From Deltaproteobacteria bacterium (GTDB taxonomy: Bacteria; SAR324; NAC60-12): a stretch of DNA of 7,415 nt. The notes below the pieces were generated by a model. The model made no database searches, was not told the DNA's origin, and saw only the letters and a list, made by a program, of their open reading frames with translations. The translations under genes were made by a program, and so were the position numbers. Shown here piece by piece: positions 1 to 6,900 of this stretch (positions are counted from its first letter, which is position 1; each line of letters begins with the position of its first letter). The DNA is taken from assembly GCA_003541985.1 (NCBI GenBank), contig DPLM01000160.1, positions 1-7,415 on the forward strand, given 5' to 3'.

Positions 1-148
1 CGATAATCTTATTGAGAGTGTTGATTTATTGTAGCATTATGCGAACAAATTAAGACTATTTTAAAAAAACTAGATCCTCTTGTTACAAATACGATATAAG
101 ACCGCAAGAGTTGATCATACTATCTTCAGCAACCATCTGAGTCAAAGC
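1..148. other. Leader upstream of the TerB-like gene, no clear promoter
   Basis: This AT-rich stretch carries no gene I can support. The reading frame of the downstream gene is closed by a TAG at 71-73. A TTGATT at 21-26 resembles a -35 box, but no good -10 box sits 16-18 bases downstream, so I do not call a promoter. The left part could hold the end of an upstream intergenic region that continues outside the window. Confidence 0.4.
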
Positions 149-1000
149 ATGGAGAACTTGGTTAGACTGAGAAAGCTAAGGAATACTTTTCAGAATGAAA
201 TCTGCCAATTGCTGGAAATGGGTGGTGAGCTGATGATGGGATTATTGCCAAATGTAATGGACAAGTTGAGCTTGAGTGTCCCTGTTGATCAATTGCAGCT
301 GGAACTGAAAAAAGCTCTTGTGGAACAAACCCAATGGGTCGAGACGATCTTTGAACGAACCGTTCTGATCGCTTCGACGGATCACTATGAAGAAGAAAAA
401 ATTAAAGTTCATCCCTTGGCTGCTCCCATAAGTCTGCAGCTACTGGAGAAATTGCTTCAAATCCTCTCTGCTGATCAGCCCTTGTCCCAAGACAAGCTTG
501 ATTTCATCAATGATGTGCGCTTGGCCCTTGGTGTTTCTGGGAAAGATGTAGATAAGTTAATTGAACAAATTGATTACCTGCGGCGTCGTAATTTCACAAC
601 CAATCTGCTGGAGTTGCTGGAGGAAGAGCAACGCTATTGGGTGGCCCAGATGATCTGGCGTGCAATTCATGCAGATCACCGAGTCGATCAACGAGAATAC
701 AAATATGTTGAGACCATCTTGCAATTGATTGAGCATGATCCCCTTCGGTTTAAGCAGTTGTGTCAACTAGATTCCCAAGTTCCCTTCCCTTCGATCATTG
801 GATTGGATCAAAATTTACGTAAGGAGGTCTACCGCTATATCGTTGAAATCATGATGATTGACGATGAATACACTGAAGAGGAAGCTAATTTTGTCCGAGA
901 TGTTGGAGAACAGTTAGGCTACGACGCCCATGAACGTGATAAGGTTATCCAACCTGTGGCTTCTGCCCAGATGATTCGAAAAATTCATTTTCAGGACTAA
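149..1000 (+). CDS. Cytosolic protein with three TerB-like helical units
   Basis: The product is 283 residues from the ATG at 149, with no signal peptide or membrane segment, so it is probably cytosolic. An N-terminal helical region (about 1-95) is followed by three stretches that align with each other: about 97-142, 157-197 and 220-267. Each has a hydrophobic helix, then an Asp-containing turn (SADQPLSQDKLDFI, HADHRVDQREYKYV, MIDDEYTEEEANFV), then another helix. This 'D-x-x-hydrophobic-S/T/D-x-x-E' pattern is what I know from TerB/DjlA-like acidic helical domains, which are linked in the literature to metal or stress responses; the molecular role here is unknown. An in-frame TTG at 80 would add 23 residues. 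I prefer ATG 149 because GAG at 139-141 gives it a weak ribosome binding site, while TTG 80 has none. The efflux operon begins 170 bases downstream on the same strand, but common transcription is not shown. Coding is secure; the family call is by eye. Confidence 0.75.
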   Translation: MENLVRLRKLRNTFQNEICQLLEMGGELMMGLLPNVMDKLSLSVPVDQLQLELKKALVEQTQWVETIFERTVLIASTDHYEEEKIKVHPLAAPISLQLLEKLLQILSADQPLSQDKLDFINDVRLALGVSGKDVDKLIEQIDYLRRRNFTTNLLELLEEEQRYWVAQMIWRAIHADHRVDQREYKYVETILQLIEHDPLRFKQLCQLDSQVPFPSIIGLDQNLRKEVYRYIVEIMMIDDEYTEEEANFVRDVGEQLGYDAHERDKVIQPVASAQMIRKIHFQD

Positions 1001-1170
1001 CCCCACTCTGTAATGCCCTCCTACCACTTCTACTCCAAAGTTTTTCTCCCCTGAAATAACTACGTATTCGCACTGATTTTGCACTCAACATTCTTACAGC
1101 TTGCTACCGGTATGATTTGGTTTCACATAAAAATCAGATCTTCATGAACCTAAACTTTCCAGAGTTTTAA
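1001..1170. other. Intergenic gap before the efflux operon
   Basis: These 170 bases hold no coding frame. I see no stem-loop followed by a T-run, so no intrinsic terminator for the gene at the left is evident. A TATGAT at 1111-1116 matches five of six bases of a -10 box, but no fitting -35 box lies at 16-18 bases. The operon promoter most likely lies here because the gap is the only sizeable non-coding space before the three pump genes; this is inference from layout. Confidence 0.4.
1161..1164 (+). promoter_or_regulatory. Ribosome binding site supporting the GTG start at 1171
   Basis: AGAG lies six bases before the GTG at 1171. The rival ATG at 1195 has AGGA directly abutting it with no spacer, which is too close to work well. 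The site therefore favours the GTG start, as does the lysine it adds before the signal-peptide core. Confidence 0.5.
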
Positions 1171-2583
1171 GTGTTTGTCTGTTCTCCCAAAGGAATGTGG
1201 TTGATCTTGGCTTGCTATTTAGGGATTGGGTGTACGAGCTTGCCCGAACCTAAACTAACCAAAATAGACCCAGCCGTCCCACAGAATTGGAGTGATCCTT
1301 CTACTTCATATTCAAGGGTGCGACCTTGGCTGGCAGATTTCAGGGATGAGCAACTTCAAGCCTTGATTAAGGAAGCTCAAGATAACAGCCCTGGATTGCA
1401 GGCTACTGCGCTACGAATTGAACTGGCTCAAAGCAGGCTGAAAGCCTTGGGAGTCAGTAATGGTCCTGACTTCAACACGAGCGTTGGCACCAGCGTCAAT
1501 CACAGTTACAGCCGTCTCACACCTGACTTGGGAGACTATACTCAAAACTTCAATCTCAACTTTCAGATTTCGTGGGAAGCCGATCTTTGGAATCGCCTCA
1601 GCAATCAGGAACGTTCTGCTGCTCTCTCGATCGAAGCACAGATCAGGGACCAACAAGCAAGCCGACTAGCTCTTGCTGCGAGTGTTGCAAGGGCATGGTT
1701 TGAGGCAATTGAAACCGTGTCTCAACTTCAACTACTTCAGCAACGCAAGGCAAATCTACTTGATCGCTTGCAGGTCGTGGAGGAGAGCTTCCAACTCAAC
1801 TTGAATGACGCTCTGGATGTGCATTTGGCACGGTCAGATGTTGCTTCACAGGACAACCGAATTATTGGTTTACGCCTACAACGCAACAAAGCCATTCAGT
1901 CCCTGGAAGCCTTGCTTGGGCGTACTCCTACAGGTCAGTTGAGCCTACCAAAAGAATTACCAGATTTACCAGCAATACCGGGAACTGGTCTCCCTTCAGA
2001 ACTACTTCAGCGACGACCAGACTTGTTAGCAGTGGAACAGCGTCTCAAAGCAGCTGATCAAGCCGCAATTGTTGCTTACAAAGCTCGCTTTCCAAGATTC
2101 AGTCTTAACTCTTCCGTAGGGGCTCGGAGCGAAGATGTGGACAAGTTACTGGATCTTGAATCAATGATCTGGTCCTTGGGAGTCAATCTGACCCAGCCTC
2201 TTTGGAACGGTACGGAGCTGGAGGCAAATATGGAACAAGCTAACATCCAAACGCGTCTCGTAGCCTTGGACTACAATCGAATTCTTTTGAACGCCCTACA
2301 AGAAGTGGAGGCGGCCTTGTCAGCAGAAACTTTGCTGGCTGAGCAGGAAGCTGCCATTCGTCGTTCTGCAACCGAAGCTCGAAATGCTGAAGACCTAGCG
2401 GAGGAACAATACGTAACAGGTCTGGTCTCCTTCGTGACCGTGCTGGAAGCTCAACGACGTGCCTTTGATGCCCGTAGCGCCCTGATTCAGGTGCGTAGCG
2501 ACCGCCTGCAGAATCGCATTCAACTCCACCTGGCGCTTGGTGGTGATTTTGCGCTGCCGGCTCAACCTCCTGCTTCAGGATGA
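1171..2583 (+). CDS. RND efflux outer-membrane lipoprotein, NodT/TolC family
   Basis: This is the outer-membrane exit duct of a tripartite pump: a trimeric beta-barrel joined to a long periplasmic alpha-helical tunnel. It has 470 residues, normal for the family. The N-terminus is a lipoprotein signal: Lys7, hydrophobic core 9-19, and a lipobox ending LGIGC with the lipidated Cys21; Thr follows the Cys rather than Asp, consistent with outer-membrane sorting. Family marks are the PW..F.D.QL..LI.EA start of the first helix (about residues 50-65) and the strongly conserved LLQRRPDLLAVEQRL block with RRPD at 281-284, then the ARFPRFSLN strand. The two halves show the usual internal duplication of helix-helix-strand. 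The start is GTG; ATG 1195 would remove the only positive charge of the signal peptide. It is first in the operon and overlaps the adaptor gene by four bases. Substrate is not predictable. Confidence 0.93.
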   Translation: MFVCSPKGMWLILACYLGIGCTSLPEPKLTKIDPAVPQNWSDPSTSYSRVRPWLADFRDEQLQALIKEAQDNSPGLQATALRIELAQSRLKALGVSNGPDFNTSVGTSVNHSYSRLTPDLGDYTQNFNLNFQISWEADLWNRLSNQERSAALSIEAQIRDQQASRLALAASVARAWFEAIETVSQLQLLQQRKANLLDRLQVVEESFQLNLNDALDVHLARSDVASQDNRIIGLRLQRNKAIQSLEALLGRTPTGQLSLPKELPDLPAIPGTGLPSELLQRRPDLLAVEQRLKAADQAAIVAYKARFPRFSLNSSVGARSEDVDKLLDLESMIWSLGVNLTQPLWNGTELEANMEQANIQTRLVALDYNRILLNALQEVEAALSAETLLAEQEAAIRRSATEARNAEDLAEEQYVTGLVSFVTVLEAQRRAFDARSALIQVRSDRLQNRIQLHLALGGDFALPAQPPASG

Positions 2584-2588
2584 CTATG
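2576..2588 (+). promoter_or_regulatory. ATGA stop-start overlap with ribosome binding site
   Basis: The stop TGA of the outer-membrane factor (2581-2583) overlaps the ATG of the adaptor (2580-2582), the arrangement typical of translational coupling. CAGGA at 2576-2580 is too near the ATG at 2580 but sits five bases before a second in-frame ATG at 2586. The true adaptor start may therefore be the third codon, which changes the protein by two residues only. Confidence 0.6.
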
Positions 2589-3902
2589 CGCTGGTTTCGA
2601 CTGATTCTTCGCATCGCACTGCTTGTGGTGGTCATTGGTGGTGGCGTTTGGGGTACGCGCACCATCTTAGAACAGAAAACCAAAGCCCAAAGAAGACCTC
2701 CCCCGCCTGCAACCCGTCTGACAGTTGAGGCAATTCAGGTGAAGCCCATTGATTATCAAATCAATGTCAACACCTTCGGTACCATCCAGCCACATACCCA
2801 AAGTACACTAGTTTCACAAGTCTCCGGAAATATTTTGCGGATTGCGCCAAGCTTCCGAGATGGTGGATTTTTTGAAAAAGGAGCGCTGCTACTGGAAATT
2901 GATCCCACTGAATACGAAGCTGAGGTTCGCTTGACAGAGACGACCTTGACGCAGTCCTATTTAGCACTCAAAGAAGAACAGGCACGTAGTCAGCAAGCTA
3001 TTCGCAATTGGCAACGCCTTGGCCAAAAAGGATTTCCAAGCGATCTGGCGATGCGCAGACCCCAGTTGGAGGTTGCCAAATCAGCAATCGAAGCTGGACG
3101 CATTCGTTTAGGAAAAGCAAAAAGGAATCTGGAGCGCACACGTATGGTTGCCCCGTATGCTGGACGCATCATGGATCAAATGGTAGACATTGGTCAGTAT
3201 GTTGGGACTGGAACACCACTCGCTAAGATCTATTCGACTGATTACGTTGAAGTTCGATTGCCTTTGCATAGTGCCCAACTGGAATACATCAATCTTCCAG
3301 AAGAATATCGTTCAAGCCGCAAAAAGCAGCAGAATGGACCTGTCGTTCAATTTGAAGCTCGCACTGGCCAACAGGCTTTTCCGTGGGAAGGACGGATCTC
3401 GCGTACTGAAGGTGTCTTCGATCCTAACAGTAGGCAACTTCACGTCGTGGCACAGATCCGTAACCCCTATGAATATCAGAAGGACGGGAAACCACCCCTG
3501 AAGATCGGACAATTTGTAGCCGCTGAGATTGAAGGCCGATTGATTAAGAGCGCGCTGGTCATTCCACGTCAAGCCATCTACCAGGGTAACGAGGTTGTGT
3601 TAGTTCGGGACAACAAACTCCATCGTCAACCAGTCGATATCCTCTGGAGCAATGCAGAAGAAGCTGTGATCAGTGAGGGACTGACAGCAGGTGACTTACT
3701 GACACTGACTCCAGTAGGTTCACTACCCAGTGGAACTGAAGTCAACACCCTGCTCGAAGGACGATCTATCCAGGAGGGAACACCCGACCAGAATCGACAG
3801 CGTGAGCGTTCGGTTAGGCCGGGAGCTGCCGATGCCACAAATAACAATGCCGGTGGCAAAGCACCTCGACAGAATGTCGAAAAAGTAGCTACCACTCGCT
3901 GA
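2580..3902 (+). CDS. RND efflux periplasmic adaptor subunit, HlyD/AcrA (MFP) family
   Basis: This protein bridges the inner-membrane permease and the outer-membrane channel. It has 440 residues. A single N-terminal membrane anchor (about 6-26) follows Arg4 and Arg7; there is no lipobox cysteine, so it is helix-anchored rather than lipidated. The split lipoyl domain is seen as VSQVSGNI (78-85) and VAPYAGRI (190-197). Between them lies a coiled-coil hairpin (about 112-185). A beta-barrel domain follows, with the conserved turn GVFDPNSRQLHVVAQIRNP from 278 and then PPLKIGQFVAAEI. The membrane-proximal domain ends near 390. The last 48 or so residues are polar, Asn-, Gly- and Arg-rich and look disordered. 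At the hairpin tip the RxxxLxxxxxxS channel-docking pattern reads with Asn143, Leu147 and Ser154, so Asn replaces the usual Arg. It overlaps the upstream gene by four bases and lies 33 bases before the permease. Family assignment is firm. Confidence 0.94.
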   Translation: MTMRWFRLILRIALLVVVIGGGVWGTRTILEQKTKAQRRPPPPATRLTVEAIQVKPIDYQINVNTFGTIQPHTQSTLVSQVSGNILRIAPSFRDGGFFEKGALLLEIDPTEYEAEVRLTETTLTQSYLALKEEQARSQQAIRNWQRLGQKGFPSDLAMRRPQLEVAKSAIEAGRIRLGKAKRNLERTRMVAPYAGRIMDQMVDIGQYVGTGTPLAKIYSTDYVEVRLPLHSAQLEYINLPEEYRSSRKKQQNGPVVQFEARTGQQAFPWEGRISRTEGVFDPNSRQLHVVAQIRNPYEYQKDGKPPLKIGQFVAAEIEGRLIKSALVIPRQAIYQGNEVVLVRDNKLHRQPVDILWSNAEEAVISEGLTAGDLLTLTPVGSLPSGTEVNTLLEGRSIQEGTPDQNRQRERSVRPGAADATNNNAGGKAPRQNVEKVATTR

Positions 3903-3927
3903 TCTTTCCAAAACTCTCAGGTTGTAC

Positions 3928-3931
3928 AAGG
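3928..3931 (+). promoter_or_regulatory. Ribosome binding site of the RND permease
   Basis: AAGG lies four bases before the ATG at 3936, within the 33-base gap after the adaptor stop. The gap holds no hairpin that would suggest a terminator, so read-through from the adaptor gene is expected. Confidence 0.5.
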
Positions 3932-3935
3932 TTTC

Positions 3936-6900
3936 ATGAACGGCTCCATACGCTGGTTTGCTCGAAATACCGTGGCAGCCAACCTCCTGATGGTTTGTAT
4001 CCTGATCGCAGGAGCATATTCGCTCTTTACCAGAGTTCCCCTCGAAGTTTTTCCTTCCATTGAATTGGAACAAGTCAATATCCGCACCCCTTTCCCAGGT
4101 GCTACTCCAGCAGAAGTGGAGGAGGGGGTAACAGTTCGCATTGAGGAGGCAATTCAGGATATTGAAGGAATCAAGAAGATGATCTCAACCTCATCGGAGG
4201 GTTCTTCGAACATCCGAATTGAATTGGAAAATGGTTATAATCCTCAACTACTAAAAGATGAAATCACTACACGTGTTGAAGCTCTAAATACGCTTCCTGA
4301 TGAGGTGGAACGCTCAGTCATCAGTGTCCCAACATCAGCATGGCAGCGAGAGGTAGTCAGTGTAGCATTGGCTGGCCCGCTCAGTGAGCGAGAATTGCGG
4401 GATATGGCCTTACAGATTGAAGAGGACATCCGTGCTTTGCCCGATGTCACTCAAGCCCAAGTGGAAGGTATTCGCCCCTATGAGCTTTCAATTGAAATTT
4501 CAGAACAAACACTCCGAGAATTCGGGCTGACCTTCAGTGAAATTTCAAACATCATCCGCCGACAATCACTTAATCTGTCCGCAGGCAGTATCAAGACCAA
4601 TGGTGGAGATGTGCTGATTCGCACTAAGGGCCAAGCTTATGTTCAAAAAGAGTATGAAGACCTGGTGATCCTTTCCAGGCCAGATGGAACCCGTTTGCGA
4701 TTAGGCGACATCGCTACAATCAAAGATGATTTCGATGAAACTCCTATTATCACCAAGTTTAACGGGCAACCTGCATTAACTGTCGAGGTTTATCGAATTG
4801 GTGACCAGAACGCAATCACTGTAGCAGCTGCTGTCCGGAGGTATATCGCAGAGAAAAGTGCTTTGCTTCCAGAAGGAATCACACTAGAAACTTGGCGAGA
4901 CAGTTCCAAGACTGTCTCAGCGCGCCTGCAAACTTTAACCGGCAGTGCCCTGCAGGGAGGAATACTTGTTCTGCTACTATTGGGATTGTTTCTTCATCCC
5001 TCAGTCGCTTTGTGGGTATGTATCGGCATTCCCGTGAGTTTTATGGGGGGTGCGTTGTTGATGCCAGAACTCGGAGTCACCCTGAACACTATCAGTTTGT
5101 TTGCCTACATTCTTGTGCTAGGAATTGTGGTGGATGATGCAATTGTCACAGGAGAGAATGTATACAGTCACCTGCGTCGAGGCACCTCACCCCAAGTGGC
5201 AGCAGAAAAGGGAACGTCTGAGGTGGCTGTTCCGGTAACTTTTGGAGTGCTGACAACCATGGTGGCTTTTGTACCATTATTAATGGTGGAAGGACGTCGA
5301 GGCGCGATTTTCGAGCAGATCCCATTGATAGTTATTCCTGTGCTGATCTTCTCACTAATTGAATCCAAATGGATTCTTCCAGCCCACCTTTCCAGTATAC
5401 GTTTGGATCATGAAGGAGCAATTCTAAGTCATATTTCCAGATTACAGCGCTGGATTGCTAACGGTTTAGAGGCCTTCATATTCCGAATTTACCGCCCCCT
5501 ACTCAATCTTTCACTGAGCGAGCGCTACATGACGATTGCCATCTTTTTGGTGGGTGGCGCGCTGTTGACAGCACTGATTATGAGTGGCTGGGTGCGCTTT
5601 ATTTTCTTCCCACGTATTCAGAGTGAAGTTGCTCGTGCTACATTGGTGATGCCAGCAGGCACACCGTTTATGACAACTTCGGCTTATGTGGATAGAATGA
5701 CTGAAGCAGCGCTGAGACTTCAAGAAAAGTATCGTGATCCAGAAACTGGACAAAGTGTTGTAATCAACATTCTCTCCAACAGTGGTACTACCGGAGGAAA
5801 GTCATCTGGTCAAAGCAACCGCGGTAGAGTCTTTTTTGAGATTGAGGCACCCGAAAAACGCAAAATTGATGTAACTACTAATGATTTGGTTCGCGAGTGG
5901 CGTAAGTTAATTGGCCCATTGCCAGGTGCGGAAAGCCTGAATTTCCGTGCAGAAATTGGTCGAACTTCGAATCCGATTGACATCCAACTCTCTGGTAACG
6001 ACTTCGGCGAGTTGCAGGCTATCGCAGAACAGATCAAGTCCAAGCTTCGCACTTATCCACAAGTCTTCGACATTGAAGACAGCATCTCTGATGGCAAGGA
6101 AGAGCTACAACTAAGACTACTGCCCGCTGCTGAAACTCTGGGTGTCCGCTTAGATGATTTAGCACGTCAAGTAAGAGAAGGATTCTTTGGAGTAACTGTA
6201 CAAAAAATCCAGCGCGGACGTGACGAGGTTAATGTCATCCTGCGCTACCCAGAAATTGAACGAGCGACTCTGGCTTCGCTGCAAAATATGACGATCCGAA
6301 CTCCGGGTGGTGTGGCCGTTCCATTTGCAGAAGTAGCTAATCTGGAGCCAGGTAGAACTCCAGCAGCGATCACACGCATCGATCGAAAAAGAACGATGAA
6401 CGTTACGGCCGACGCCAACAAAGAGAAGGCCAATTTGGAGGCGATTAAGAATAATTTGGAAATTTTTTTAAAAGAGGCCGTTCGATTCTATCCCAATGTG
6501 AAATACTCATTGGAAGGTGAGGCAAGAGAACAAAGGGATTCCTTCAATACACTCTTTTTTGGGCTGTTGGGGGTTTTATTCGTAATCTATGCCCTGCTAG
6601 CAATCCCTCTCCGTTCCTACTTACAACCAATGATTGTGATGACTGCTATCCCCTTCGGAGCCATTGGTGCTGTGCTTGGGCATTGGATTATGGATTTAGA
6701 TCTTACTATCATGAGTTTGATGGGGATACTTGCATTAACGGGCGTCGTAATTAACGACAGTCTTGTCCTCGTCCATTGTGTAAATCGATCACGAAACGAT
6801 CTAGGGATGAACGTAACAGAAGCCATCAAGGTAGCAGGAGTTGGTCGCTTCCGTCCGATCCTGCTCACTTCACTCACAACATTTGCTGGTCTCGCTCCAA

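Noticed and set aside
80..148. TTG start at 80 for the TerB-like gene
   Set aside because: It has no ribosome binding site and the 23 added residues do not look like part of the helical fold; ATG 149 is preferred, though the longer form cannot be excluded.
1111..1116. TATGAT as a -10 promoter box
   Set aside because: No fitting -35 box lies at 16-18 bases, and the TTGCAC at 1079-1084 is 26 bases away; there is also no extended -10 TG.
1073..1137. Eight-base inverted repeat, CTGATTTT at 1073-1080 and AAAATCAG at 1130-1137
   Set aside because: The arms are short, AT-rich and 49 bases apart with no pairing beyond them, so chance is likely and it is neither a good operator nor a terminator.
2240..2683. 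147-codon open frame on the minus strand
   Set aside because: It lies opposite the end of the channel gene and the start of the adaptor gene, both strongly supported, and its product looks like no protein family.
4892..5137. 81-codon open frame on the plus strand in another frame
   Set aside because: It lies fully inside the permease, whose frame here encodes the conserved helices 2-4 including the Asp-Asp pair.
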